Assembly: GCA_005408345.1 (NCBI GenBank)
Contig: SEMN01000343.1
Span: 480,423 to 544,422, forward strand
Source: Macquaria australasica
Taxonomy: Eukaryota; Chordata; Actinopteri; Centrarchiformes; Percichthyidae
Length of the DNA stretch: 64,000 bases
Reading direction: 5' to 3'
Each line of letters starts with the position of its first letter. The first letter of the stretch is position 1. Positions 1 to 11,296 of this stretch are shown in pieces. The position numbers and the translations under genes were made by a program. Below the pieces are notes generated by a model. The model saw only the letters and a list, made by a program, of their open reading frames with translations, was not told the origin of the DNA and ran no database searches.

Positions 1-1090
1 GCGACCTTGCCTGTACCTGAGCGTTCGCAATACCTTAATAAATTAAGGTTGATCGGTCAGCTGTCGTGCCCCTTCAGTCTTCCCCCGTCACACAGTGGCC
101 AGACATGCTTATCCAGACATCTACACATATTTCACTGAATCACCAGATATCATTAGGCTAAGTGTTGCTGTAAATAACCAACAGTTAATAGCAACTGTTT
201 GAGGTAGGCTAGCCTGAGATGACTCCAGCAGCCTAAACTCTTAACTGCTGTGATGAATAGCATTCCAACTCTCTGCAACTACAAGTACCGGGTGTGTGAT
301 GTCCTGTTTGTGGCGACTCCTCTGCCTGCTGCTGCAGCTGACCTCTAACTATTATTGATAGCCCTGTTGTAATTCTGCCTAAGACAGCACAGTTGTCGGT
401 GCCCTTGCCTCCAGTAATCACAACAACTTTTAGTGATTGTGATACTTGTCTGACAGTGGGCAGGAAGGGCCAGGCAGCTACTTTACATATAAATGCACAT
501 TCCCTTCCATTAAGAAAGACATAATTAAAATGAAGTGACATCGTGTAGATACTTTGGTTTAACAGGTCAACTTTTGTGTAGTATTTTGAAAAAGTTGGCC
601 ACAGTGAGCTGACAGATATGTAGGGGTTATATGGCTTTATGAATAGCAAAATATGTAACAATAATTAATAACCTCAAAGAGGCACCAAAATTATATAGTG
701 TAACACATTAATTGGTATAAAAAAGATGAAGTGGAGTGATTGTACTTCACTTCAGGCTATCAGGAGTAACAATGTTTACATTAAATTATATTAAATTCAC
801 CCTTAAAGACGGGAAAATGATAGCCAATTAATTAATAAATCAATATCATAAATCAAGTATACTAAACTATTAATTTGGAACTTTGATTAATAATTAAATT
901 AATAACTACAACCAAAATAACCATATCAGTACTCTAGTAAAGGTTGAAGGGTTTTGGAATAGTAGAGGTTGGCAAAATTCACTCTTGTACATTAAATACG
1001 GTAGACCAGAATGTATATTCACAAACATTTATTTATCAAATAATAATAATAAAACACACAAGTAATCTAACTAAAACATGTACTTAACTA
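1..1090. other. Gene-free AT-rich stretch
   Basis: I see no gene, RNA or clear repeat here. The part from about 660 to 1060 is strongly AT-rich with many short TAAT-type words. The one sizeable open frame (minus strand, 233-661) has no recognisable domain and reads as chance. Confidence 0.6.
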
Positions 1091-1101
1091 AAACTAAAGG
1101 A

Positions 1102-1192
1102 GTGTGTGTGTGTGTGTGTGTGCGCGTGCATGTGTATGCAAACGAGAGAGAGAGAGTGTATGTGTGTGTGCATGTTGGTGTGCGTCAGAACG
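1102..1192. repeat. Compound (GT)n/(GA)n microsatellite
   Basis: About ten GT units are followed by GC/AT-interrupted GT, a short GA run (1145-1156) and more GT. Open frames on both strands here are Cys/Val/His/Arg low-complexity artefacts of the repeat. Confidence 0.9.
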
Positions 1193-1616
1193 AATGTGTA
1201 TTTCTTTGTTCTGCCTGTGTGTTCTGCGCGTGCACGTGCAAGTACACGTGTTAGGCCAGAACAAAAGAGCACGTGAAGCGGGAGCTTTAAATTTCCTCTC
1301 TGGAAATCTCCAGATCACAACAATACAGCTCAGTGAATAAACCCAAATCAATACATGTAAAGTTACAGTACATTGATAAAGTTTAACAGTCCTGTGCTTA
1401 GCCGTGTATCATTGCTATGGTAGCTGTGTATGCCCAGTTAGTTATCAGTTCGTGAAGCTTGGTATGCTGCTGTGTTAGCTAGCGATTCCATCGGTTGTGG
1501 ATTTGAGCCAGGCTGGAAAAGTTGCAGTTCCGATGCTGAATGCAGTCCCTGCTGTGCAGTGTTCTGATGGTGCAGGTCGGAGGAAACCTATGAGTGGCCG
1601 TTTAGGAAATAATTCA

Positions 1617-2814
1617 GACTTTTGTTACACAAACACATATGAAACACACTCCCATCCATACTACTGAAAACTCACACACACACATACTGTATGTGAAACG
1701 CTCATATTCACACACGACACAAACACAATCACACACACACATACTTATGAAATGTTCGTACAGGTACGCATGAAACGGGTGCATTCATACATATGAAACG
1801 CGCATATACACATATGAAACACATTCACACACACACACCTATATGAAACGCTCATACAGATACAGGGCTCACACATACATATGAAATGCTCATACACGAA
1901 ACACTCACATAGCATGAAACTTTAACTAGGCTATGTGAAAGAAAAATCTCATAAGGATGAGTGAGAAGCTTTTCACACGTGTATGTGCGTGAAAGCATTT
2001 CAGTATATCCAGAAGTCATTTCAGTATAACCGGAAGGCTTCTAACTAGCTCTAGACTACTCATGGATGTAATATAAGAACTGGATACAGTGCCGCTGCTC
2101 AGCCTTGCTTCCAATTTTTTCCAGTGGCCACTGGTGGTATTGCAGCGAAAAATTCCCCTACGGCCCAAAAAGCAGAAGAGAAGTCTGTAAAACTGTTGAC
2201 AGGACACCTCAAACTGCAAACAAGTTCCATTATGACTCTTTCTATTATGCATTTTTGATCCATGGAGGTTTTATATTTGTAAAACTTTCCTCGAGAAAAG
2301 CAATTTCAAAATCTGTGACGTCATCACAATGTTAAGTCTATGGGCTGAGCGGGAACTCGCGGGCGGGGCCAGCGGGGGGAAACACTACTGCGCATATTCA
2401 GTGGGCCGCATAACCCAGAAGTACACCCGGAAGCTAGAAACTTTTTCGGCGTATGCGCTGGGTGAGCAATTCTCATTGGACTGAACAGGCGCCATATTTG
2501 GGTCTGGTATCCAGTTCTTATAATACATCCATGAGCCTACTGTAAGGGAGTTTGCAGTTCTATGCACTATGCATTCACACATTTTCATATTTGCGGTCAA
2601 GCCAGCCGTCATTCGCGTTTGCATGGTCAAACCAGCCGCCCGTGTGTTTCATTTGTGTGTGTAACATTTCATAAGTATGTGTGTGTGTGTGAATGTGTTT
2701 CACGTGTCAATATGAGCGTTTCACATATGTGTGAGTTTTCAGTAGTATGGAAGCGTGTTAAAGTGTCACATGTGAATGCAAGCGTGTTTCATATGTGTTT
2801 GTGTAACAAAAGTC
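1617..2814. repeat. Large foldback: 140-150 bp inverted arms around a 0.9 kb core
   Basis: Positions 1617-1756 reappear reverse-complemented at 2663-2814, starting with a 14-bp match (GACTTTTGTTACAC at 1617, complement ending at 2814) and closing at 1739-1756 against 2663-2680. Inside, a second inverted pair lies at 2059-2087 and 2508-2536 with one mismatch. The arms consist of degenerate TATGAAAC/CACACA minisatellite words that extend to about 1925. The core from 2340 to 2480 is GC-richer than its surroundings. No transposase is present, so this is either a foldback-type non-autonomous element or a locally inverted duplication. Confidence 0.75.
1630..1925. repeat. Degenerate TATGAAAC/CACA minisatellite
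   Basis: Roughly 20-30 bp units combine a CA run with CATATGAAAC and CTCATA words and recur about ten times with many changes. It forms the left arm and part of the interior of the surrounding foldback. Confidence 0.7.
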
Positions 2815-3036
2815 TCAATTATTTTTGGCAGGATTTTCCTCCACTGAATCAGGTTTTCACCGTGTACACACATCTGCTCTTGTAGCTTAGCCAATACGAA
2901 CACACTGTCTCTCTGAAATAACCTGTGATTGGCTAAAGTCTACCGTCACGGGATAGATTTTCTGAAGCCTGAAAACAGAGGCAAGAGGGGGAGGGCTGAA
3001 ATGGAGGTCTGCTCTCAGACCACTTGAATCATATCA

Positions 3037-3190
3037 CATTGATTATCTTGTTATAATGGCACCTGTCAGATATATATACACACACACCTTATATATATCT
3101 GACAGGTGCCATTATAACAAAATAATCAATGTTCCTCCATTATGACCAGTCAGTGGTCATAATGTTATGGCTGATCGGTGTATATATATA
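3037..3190. mobile_element. Tc1/mariner-like terminal remnant folded into a hairpin
   Basis: A 43-bp left arm (3037-3079) and right arm (3089-3131) are reverse complements with a single mismatch, around a 9-bp loop. To the right, 3132-3190 holds a smaller dyad (TTATGACCAGTCAGTGGTCA) and ends in a TA-rich block. On the minus strand the order of words (GATCAGCCATAACATTATGA, then GGCACCTGTC) matches the end of a common fish Tc1-like element as I remember it. No transposase is left; this is a rearranged terminal piece. Confidence 0.6.
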
Positions 3191-3945
3191 TCATTTTCAC
3201 TTGTGTTTTCTGCTCAGACAAACTCAATAGACATGCACTCACACCTCTCCAAAACTATGCATAATATTACGCACAGCTGGCACAGCGTGGATACTTTCAT
3301 TAACTCACCAGGATTTAACTGGTAACTGACCTTGTGAGCTTTTCTGACACTGGTGAGCTGTTCTGAAAGATTCACAGTTTATAGAGCGACATCATGAATA
3401 GCAGCGGAACTGCAGTCAGAATGTATTATTGTGCCGCAGAATTACAACCGGCACCGGAAACCGGAGACCCCCCTGTTTGATTTTGCCGTCTTCGGGGGTC
3501 CTAGTTGTTAATTTGGGGGTCCGAGACCCCCCGTATTTCGCACACTGGTGTCACGTCTAATCAGCAGAGAAAACACTAACTATCGAGACAGCATTTCACC
3601 AGGGGAACGGCTGATGATAACGCTGCGCTCCCTGGCGATAGCCGAGCTACAGCCCATAGATAAAAGAAGTTACATGACAAGAGAAAGGAGGGCAGATTCA
3701 ACAATTAAACAAAATTAAAAGTATCCTCCTGATGCTGTCATAACAACTGCAGGCTACTCTATTTTTCTTCCTCTTCCTTTTTCATTAGTCATTTAGTACA
3801 TTATTTCATTACTGTATTAATAATCAGTGTAATAAATAAAGTAGGCTATACTTAATTGACGAGAAAGCTATAACAACCTGAGTGTTTGTAACTGCTGATT
3901 GGCTGTTGGAACAAGTGATGTGCCTTACGTTCTAAAACCAGCCGC
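3191..3945. other. No gene seen
   Basis: Non-coding. The one visible oddity is at 3455-3530, where GAGACCCCCC occurs twice with intervening G-runs, so the block can pair with itself. The rest is AT-rich without a recognisable repeat. Confidence 0.5.
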
Positions 3946-3947
3946 TG

Positions 3948-4094
3948 GTGATTTGACAAACTGAGTCGCAGGCGACGCCATCAGCCGGCTTGAGTCGAGC
4001 TGAGACGGGTCAGTTCACACCGCTGCAACTTTTCCCTGCGACGTTCTAAAACGGTTTCGTCTCGTTGCGAATCTTTGGTCTGAACTGGGCTTAA
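3948..4094 (-). mobile_element. Small TTAA-bounded non-autonomous element, copy 1 (one end)
   Basis: Reading the minus strand from 4094, the sequence starts TTAAGCCCAGTTCAGACC and continues with CG-rich words (ATTCGCAACGAGACGA). The same start occurs on the plus strand at 25036. A TTAA border is typical of piggyBac and Kolobok insertions. The opposite end could not be placed, so this may be truncated. Confidence 0.5.
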
Positions 4095-6619
4095 GAGAGC
4101 GAACAAAAGGGAAGCTGGAGTTTTGTTGACCTGGTCAGGGGCGTCATCCAGGAGACGTCAGGTTACAGTTACAGGAAGTGTAACAACTTAAATTTCAAAA
4201 TACAAGTTCCGTTTACATCACGCAATGAACAAATTCATATGTGGAGTTCCCGTGGTCCCTACAAATATTTGGACTTTTCCTCTTTTTAAAAATATTTTAT
4301 CACACTGGGTAAGACACATAACTCAAGTGATACAGTATACAATGTAATAAGATACCCACAGTGGGCATTATGAGATTTGGAGTGTCGGACACTTCATTTC
4401 CTTCATTCTAGTGAATTTTTATGCACCAATTTGTGCTTCTTATGCATCAATTTCAAAGTCCTCTGAATGTCAATGAATGTTCTGCAGTATTTCAGTATTT
4501 TGTAGATACAGTCATTGAACATTTTAAACAACAACAAACACAACTTAGGCATTTCTTTCAGAATATATTTTGAGTAGCCCTGGGTAGATACACTGTCCAT
4601 GGGTCTGATATGTAGTGGTATACTGTATTAACTGCCTAACATGTGATGAGCTTAAAGTTTGTAATTAAAATCCCAATGTGGGATTTGAAATGAAAAAACA
4701 AAAAGTAAACACTGATGAATAACTGCTGTGAATGCTTTGCAGTTTACATAAGGATTTATAGACATGTTTTTTTTGTTATTGAAATGTTTGTGATATACTA
4801 TGCATAAAGAACTCAAGACAGTAAACACATTTTCATATACGACACTCCATTAATAGAATGATACCACAAAAGGCCTACGTATGTTAATAGCTATTTTGGT
4901 TAAGAAAAAAGGGAAACTGTCTTCATTATTATTATGTATTGTTCACATTCCATGGAAATACCAAGCATCTGTGACATCATATTAGTCCAATAACTCAGCA
5001 CCTGAATATAGTGGTCCAACCCTAAGAGTCCCACTGCTACAGTGAGTGCTCAGCATCTGATTGGGCTTAGAGAAGCATTAGTGGGCCAAGGACTGAGTCA
5101 ACTAATTAAACTTTGCCTGTAGGAACTAATTGTCTCCCAGAGCCATTCCTCTAACACATCCTGGGATAAAAATGAATACTAATTCCAGGAGTGCCCAGAA
5201 TCTGTAATTGAATTAACATTAATAATAACAGTGCTGAAAGAGTGGTGAACTTAACACCCAAATAGTTTTTTTTTTTCCAGATCTGTGCAGAGAGATTACA
5301 GAGAAATTGCATGCAGGCTATTTGAGCTTTCTTAGAGATCTGTCTGACTTCTCAATGTTTCACATTAGGATGCTTGACATTGTTGTCTGTTTTGTATTTG
5401 ATATGCCATTTTTGATGATTGAGTGTAGACTGCTTAGCTTAATTTTACACTCTGTCTTTTGCTTCCGGCATTATTTATTGTACTAATGTATTCTGCTTCC
5501 ACTTCATTTGGTTCTAGCTGATAGCTTATAGCTTGCTTGATTACATTCTCCGATTTGTGTAATTATTGTCATTAAGTGTAATCAGAGATATCCCACCTTA
5601 AAATGTGTGGGTGTGTAATTAGAACTGTGCTTTACTTTGTTTTTTAACTGTATTAAAGAAGATTTTGAACTGGCAGAAAGAAAAAAATCCTGCAGTATGA
5701 ATGTGCTCTTTTTTGCACAATTAATGTTGCTCCAGGACCATCATTGCAACTGACCAATCACGTTGCGACTCGGGGAAAAAAGACTCTTTAATAATATGAT
5801 AGGACATTTGAATTTGAGTTCATTTATTACCAGCATAATCTAGTTTAGCTAGCTATTATTAGCTAAATTTATCCTACTCCTTTTGGTTTGCTAGTGTTAA
5901 TTCAAACTAACATTAACCAGCTCCTTTACAGAGGACGGCTAACTTTAGCTTCTAACTAGATACACCACGCATTTCATCTATAATAACTAGTCAGCTAACA
6001 GTTAACTTTTATGTTCACATCTTAATGAGAGCTGTGGGACCAAGTGGTGCTCTCCATATAACCTGTAATTGTCACCAATTTACCAACGTAAATACAAAAT
6101 GCTAAATGTTCAGGTTTAATAACCAGTGGCCATGTTGACATTAGTTCTGTGCAAACCTACGTAAGTTTGTGCATGACGAGTGCGAGCTCGACCCTCCCTA
6201 TGCGCTCGCAACTGCTTAAGGCTCGCTCGCTCGTCAAGCTGACTGTGGAGACTTTGGACAGCAGGGATGGAATAGAGAGTGGCTGATGTCTCCCCTCCTT
6301 CTATGTGCAGCATTCAAATGCTGATATGGACGGCAACGGTCGAAGCTTCGAAGCGTTCAGCCCTAGAAGCCAGAGCTTATTATGCTGACCCTTATCACAA
6401 AACAAAAAGGGCATGTGCACAATATACGTACATGCATGTTGTGTGTGTGACAGAAGTCTTTTTTGAATTTGTCCTCACCCTTAATTTAACATACAAATTG
6501 CTTTCCCTACTTTCTTTCTGCAAACATGCTTTGAATATTTGATGGTTGCACATTTTTCTGTGCTTTAAATATTCAATACTATAATCAATCCTATGATTAA
6601 ATTTCCATGTTTGTAATTA
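4095..6619. other. Gene-free AT-rich stretch
   Basis: No gene or strong repeat is visible. It contains homopolymer T and A runs and short TAAT-rich words; a denser, more complex block at 4985-5235 is listed separately. The open frame at 6116-6313 (minus) is Arg/His-rich with no domain and is probably chance. Confidence 0.5.
4985..5235. promoter_or_regulatory. Candidate conserved non-coding block
   Basis: This block is compositionally balanced, free of repeat words and dense in homeodomain-type cores (CTAATTAAA, GTAATTGAATTAA, ACTAATTCC). That texture is typical of vertebrate conserved non-coding elements. Conservation itself cannot be seen from one sequence, so this is a weak call. Confidence 0.2.
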
Positions 6620-6760
6620 CATTCATCATCACATCCATCCATCCATTTTCTATACCGCTTATCCTCTTAGAGGGTCGCGGGGGGGCTGGAGCCAATCCCA
6701 GAACCCTCTTGCTGTGAGGCAACAGTGCTAACCACTGCACCACCCGTCATTCATCATCAC
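6620..6760 (-). mobile_element. tRNA-headed SINE, internally deleted, with 13-bp target duplication
   Basis: CATTCATCATCAC occurs exactly at 6620-6632 and 6748-6760 and brackets a 115-bp insert. On the minus strand the insert begins with a tRNA-like head (GGTGCAGTGGTTAGCACTG) and ends with GGATAAGCGGTATAGAAAA and GGAT repeats, the tail of a very common fish repeat. The middle of the element (including the expected B-box-like GGTTCGAATCC) is missing, joined at GGGTTCTGGGATTGG. Intact ends with perfect duplication show that the copy went in as a complete, already shortened element or lost its middle later. Confidence 0.8.
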
Positions 6761-7195
6761 AATTTGGTAATAATTCTTAAGGCTCTTTTTGTAATATAAT
6801 GACTGGATTTATATGCATTTCCCCATATTTCTACACAGTAGGTGATGTATGGAACTATTATTACTGCTATAATTGAGCAGTGCTGAATATACAAAGCATC
6901 AAAAGGATTCTCACTAGCAGTCCCTAGAGGCTTCAAATCTCATTACACCCCACAATCCAGATACAATACAAAACAGTTTTGGATAGAACGACAAGATGTG
7001 AAGGGTGAATGAATAAATCAACTATTTGTTTAATCAAAAAAGTACTTACAGCTTACTGTAGAATCTTACTGAGTGCTTGTCATATGAAAATAATGTATGT
7101 GTGCTTTGATGTGAGAGAACGGGTGACAGATATACATGCTTGTTATCTCAAACCTTGAGAAGCCTATGTGTATATATAGTGCCAATTAGAACTCG
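6761..7195. other. No gene seen
   Basis: AT-rich sequence with no recognisable repeat, coding frame or RNA gene. Confidence 0.5.
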
Positions 7196-7269
7196 TTAGA
7201 ATAAGGTGAAGGCCAAGCTGCTCCCACTTCTGAATCTTCTGCATGTACACGAATAAAAGAAAGTATTCT

Positions 7270-7950
7270 GAACCTATACTGAGCCCCCCTGGGGTCAGCT
7301 GAGTAGAGCCATGTGTAAATTTGTGCTCTCAGTTTACAAATCCATGTGCACGTATTCATAATCCGTGCCCACCAAGGTTGGTTTTGGAGTGAAAAGCACA
7401 ATAAATAAAATTATACAATGAAAGCTGTGAAATGTCCAATGCAAAACACAATATAGCATTAACTCTACCCTTAAATCTAGATAAATTGGACTTAACCTAC
7501 TTGCCAGATGCGGTTGCTGTCAAAATACTCCATTCCTTGTTCTCTGAAGAAAGAAGTTGTTTTAGTTCAACTGTGGGCACAGTTTACAAATCTGTGGACA
7601 CGTATTATGAATCTGAGAGCGCAGTTTATAAACCGTGCGCATGGATTTGGAAACTACGGAACCCCCCTGGGCTCAGCTGAGAAAAAAAGAGAGCCATTTG
7701 TAAACCTGTATTCTCGCACGTTTTTTAAACCGTGTTCTTGGATTCATAATCCGTGCCCACGGTTTTGCAATCCATGCCCACAGAGGTTGGTTTTGGAGTG
7801 AAAAGCACAGTAATTACAACATGACACAATGAAAGCTGTGAAATGTCCAGTGCAAAACACAATATGATGGAAATGCTCCATTTCTTGTTCTCTGAAGAAA
7901 GAAGTTGTTTGCAAATCTGTGAGCACGGATTATGAATCTTAGCTGACAGA
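7270..7950. repeat. Imperfect two-copy tandem duplication
   Basis: Three blocks recur in the same order: GCCCCCCTGGGGTCAGCTGAG at 7280 and its partner near 7662, GGTTGGTTTTGGAGTGAAAAG at 7376 and 7785, and CTTGTTCTCTGAAGAAAGAA at 7537 and 7883. The block spacing varies (about 345 to 410 bp) through indels. Both copies carry dyad words such as GGGCACGGATTATGAATC in either orientation. The open frames at 7432-7801 follow from the repeat and carry no domain. Confidence 0.75.
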
Positions 7951-8899
7951 AATTTAAGCGGAACCTGATCCAGAGGTTCAAAGGCGTGCGTAACGCCAGC
8001 GCTAAATCCCACTGAGGGATAGGAGAGTGAGACACTGGCCTGTGTCTCCGCACGCCCCTAAGGAAATGTTTCAACAGAAGGTGACTGAACACTGATCTGT
8101 CCCTGAAACCCTCGTGACAGTACAAAATAGCCGCAACATATGTTTTAAATGTGCTGAAGGTCAAATTCCTATCCACTAGCAGCTAAAGGAATGTAAGCAT
8201 GTGAGGCAGGGGACACGCAGTGGGGTCCAGACTCTTTTCTACACACCTACGCTGAAAAGCTGTCCATTTGGCTGTGTAAGATGCTCTGGTAGATCTCTGA
8301 TGCTCTGAATAGTATGCACAACATCCCGATAGTGATTCTCTTTCAGGGGCTTTAGTGTATTTAGTCTATAAATAAACAGTATAAAGTCTAATATAAAGTC
8401 TACTATAAATCAAGTTTTAGGGTAACGTTGGATTGATGGATGGGCATGAAAGCTTTCTGATTTGATGACAGAGACCGTAATTCAGGTTCTGTCCCAGACC
8501 AACAATGAATGTTGGCTACCTGTGTCAATCCTTCTCCATTTCTGTACAACCTTAACTAGACCTTAACCATTCTAAAGAGTTGCATGGTTTTATGAATAAG
8601 TTATTATTTTGTAACTTGGCATTGAACACGCACAACACTCATCACTGAAGGTTCAGGGTTTTGTATGATAGAAAATATATAAAATGTATAATCAGTATTG
8701 TGTTTGTTGAGTGGTTTGTTACAATCACTTCTGTCAGCATTGTTTATTGCTGAAAGTCTCCCTCTGCATCTCCAGCCCCTATAGAGAAAATGTTCTGAAA
8801 TTTTCAATTGAACTTCATTCTATCAGGGTTCAAATAAAGGAGGTTGTACTGTAATAAAATTCTAAACACTCATGTGTGTGCTGAGTGGATAACTGAATA
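7951..8899. other. No gene seen
   Basis: Non-coding sequence without a recognisable repeat. The open frame at 7814-8176 (minus) overlaps the tandem duplication and has no domain. Confidence 0.5.
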
Positions 8900-8924
8900 G
8901 GACTGGCGCTTCAGTTCCACAAAT

Positions 8925-9185
8925 AAACAATGACAAATTAATTACTGGAACTTAACAAAACTGTCATGGCGAGCCGAGGAGACGAGCTGAGTGGCTCAAA
9001 GCCTATCCCCTGTCAAATTACTGTCCTGCCATGTTCCTCATTACTAATCCTGCACAACGACACAGGACTGAAACCTGTCTGCATTTTCTATCTAATTGTC
9101 TCGTCAGATCGTTTCCACTGGCACTGACTGTTAGAGACAGAGAGGGGGGACAAATTATTGTCTGTGGCTGAATGGATTGGCAAAT
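8925..9185. promoter_or_regulatory. Candidate conserved non-coding block
   Basis: A complex, repeat-free block with ACAAATTAATTACTGG, GTCAAATTACTGTCC, CTCATTACTAATCCTG and CTAATTGTC cores; the CTAATCC word is a bicoid/Otx-type core. The texture resembles developmental enhancers, but no conservation evidence is available here. Confidence 0.2.
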
Positions 9186-9814
9186 CTGGAGAGCAAATTA
9201 GAAAGTAGTGATTGAAACATTGCTGTAAACTGTATTAGAAGTTAGAGTGTGGAGGGAATACTCTGTGGTCATTAAAGGATTACTCCACCCTCCAATACAC
9301 TGTTATATATCATCAGTCTGTGCATCAGTGTATTCCAGCAATTACTTTGTGAAGAAGTGTTATAATTACCTTTTGGTATACTGTCTGTATCATATAATTC
9401 TGTATCATTGTTCCAGTTCTTCGTGGAAGGCACATGATGTTGACACTGAGGGAAATATTCAGGGGTCGTTCAGAGACATTTGTTATGAGGATTTTTGAGT
9501 TAGGACACTAACTTTAACAGTTAACTTACTTACTTGATTCCAGGACACTTTTTTATGGCGGCATTTTAATGAATATATCACTTCAATGTAATCTTATTCA
9601 GTTGAGTATTTATTCAAAATGTTGTTTTGTAATGTTATTGTGGGTATATAGGGTCAATTCGACAGCAATTCATTAACACCGACATTAACTAGCTAACTGG
9701 TGGGTTTGGGAAACCTGTAACCAGTGGCGCACATATTTTTATTTAGTAACGATTCATAAATATGGTATTGACAGTATATGGGCTAACCATATCTATGCTG
9801 TATTGAGCTGCTGT
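9186..9814. other. No gene seen; possible worn dispersed repeat
   Basis: The stretch from about 9270 has the feel of an old small transposon (TTAAAGGATTACTCCACCC start), but I could not find a matching end or second copy in the window. No coding evidence. Confidence 0.35.
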
Positions 9815-10098
9815 ATGTTCTCTTTCCTCCTGCTCTCTCTCTCCCGCTCCCCCCTTCCCCCTTCAACCCAACCGGTCGAGGCAGATGACCGCCCACCTTG
9901 AGCCTGGTTCTGCTCGAGGTTTCTACCTGTTAAAAGGGAGTTTTTCCTTGCCACTGTCGCATAGTGCTTGCTCATGGTGGGAACTGTTGGGTCTCTGTAA
10001 ATATAAAGAGTCGGTCTAGACCTGCTCTATTCGAAAAAGTGCCCTGAGATAACTTTGTTATGATATGGCGCTATATAAATAAAACTGAAACTGAAACT
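9815..10098 (+). repeat. Dispersed fish repeat, copy A (AATAAA tail)
   Basis: This copy is nearly identical to 38483-38774. Both run from a CT-rich start through GTCGAGGCAGATGACCGCCC and GGGAGTTTTTCCTTGCCACT to GGCGCTATATAAATAAA, then a short tandem tail, here CTGAAA units. The polyadenylation-like end plus variable simple tail indicates a retroposed sequence (LINE 3-prime end or SINE). A short third piece lies inverted at 30519-30605. Confidence 0.8.
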
Positions 10099-10197
10099 AA
10101 TGCGAGCCGGAAACAGAGTTCACTGGAGTTTGTTCATATTTGTAAAGTTTTTGTGCACCTGTGTTGTAGCTGAGCTAGCGGCTCAGAGAGGCTCTCT

Positions 10198-10198
<1 letters not shown>

Positions 10199-10232
<34 letters not shown>
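10199..10232. repeat. (GT)17 microsatellite
   Basis: Seventeen uninterrupted GT units followed by CTGT units. The overlapping open frames encode Val-Cys repeats from the microsatellite. Confidence 0.95.
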
Positions 10233-10233
<1 letters not shown>

Positions 10234-10362
10234 TGTCTGTGGGAGAGTGTCAGTACATAGCCGTAGCCCTGCTGCCGAGTTCAGGAGGCAGTGCTGCCCC
10301 TATGTTAGCCATTTGGGCTGTTCAGACCAGATGCGCCTCTCTGCGGAGCTCGCCCTCTGCAG

Positions 10363-10509
10363 CGATTGAGTTTGGCAAGCTTACAGGTGGAAAGACGGAC
10401 CAGTTTTTACGAAGATGGGAGGCCAACATCATTCCCACGCTCAAATCAGTGGCTGCCCTGGAAACAAGAGCGTCCTCTCTGTTGAAGGGTATTGAAGAGA
10501 AGACTGAAG
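10363..10509 (+). pseudogene. ORF1 exon fragment of a two-ORF DNA transposon
   Basis: The segment is open in one frame and translates to a stretch including TDQFLRRWEANIIPTLKSVA. It is preceded by a good acceptor (CCCTCTGCAG, 10353-10362) and followed by a donor (GAAG|GTATTT, 10510). The pattern (FLxxWE, then a helical segment ending LLKGIEEKTEG) resembles the first ORF of multicopy fish transposon-like genes as I remember them. The rest of that ORF continues at 11297. The function of the ORF1 product is unknown to me. It lies directly upstream of Tnp2-like coding remnants, so it is assigned to the same element. Confidence 0.4.
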
Positions 10510-11296
10510 GTATTTTTGTGTAAACAAAAACCCATCCAAGTCAGGAAATGATTATGAAGCCTTGAGTGTGCCACTAGAAAGTAAAACAATTAAATATATC
10601 ATACAATTAAGAAGTCTCCTTATTCTGTCTTTACATGACTAATAAGTGAATGTTAAAAAGATTTCACACAAATGATTTAAAAAATATGTTTGACTATCTT
10701 ATTGAAAATTGTTTGATGCCCCTCTGGTAAATGGGTTGAAATGTCACTGTGTTCATTGATGATGGTGCAGAATGAGCCCTATGGAGATGGTTGGTAAGTG
10801 AATTTAAGTTATGTCCTTGTGCAGCCATCTTGGCTGCATATATTTTTCAAGTTTTGTCCAGCTTTGTCTGATGGGGAGTTATTTTTCACATACAAGCCAA
10901 ATCAGGGGACCTTAGTCTCTACATTTCTGATTTCAACCATCCACCAAACGGGGCATTCAACAATTCTGAGTATGACATTAAAAGTAGAGACAATAAAAGT
11001 CATTCCAGTGGCACACTCCATAATTTATTGCATGACATTTCTATATTGTGATGAATGTTACATCATGTTTTTCATTGTCAGATGAGACTTGTTACACGAC
11101 CCTTGTGTTGCTAACACACCTGCTCCCCCCGATTGGTGCCAGTCATTGAAGTCTGAGATCCGCAATAACACACCTGGTTGATTTTGCACTGGTATGTATT
11201 CAGTCAAGTTCAGATTGCATTTACTCAAGGAAAGTATTTGTCTAAATGCAGCTGATCACTTCACTAAAATGTATTTTTCTCTTTCCTGTCTTTAAG
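10510..11296 (+). other. Intron-like or degraded interval within the transposon
   Basis: Between the donor at 10510 and the acceptor TCTTTAAG at 11289-11296 I see no clear additional coding block. The open frame at 10798-11085 is hydrophobic and AT-rich, without a recognisable domain. Confidence 0.4.

Noticed and set aside
1094..1351. Overlapping open frames on both strands with Cys/Val/His/Arg repeats
   Set aside because: They are translations of the (GT)n microsatellite and have no protein-like composition.
9793..9975. Minus-strand Arg/Glu-rich open frame repeated at 38458-38649
   Set aside because: The repetition is due to the dispersed repeat copies A and B, not to a gene family.
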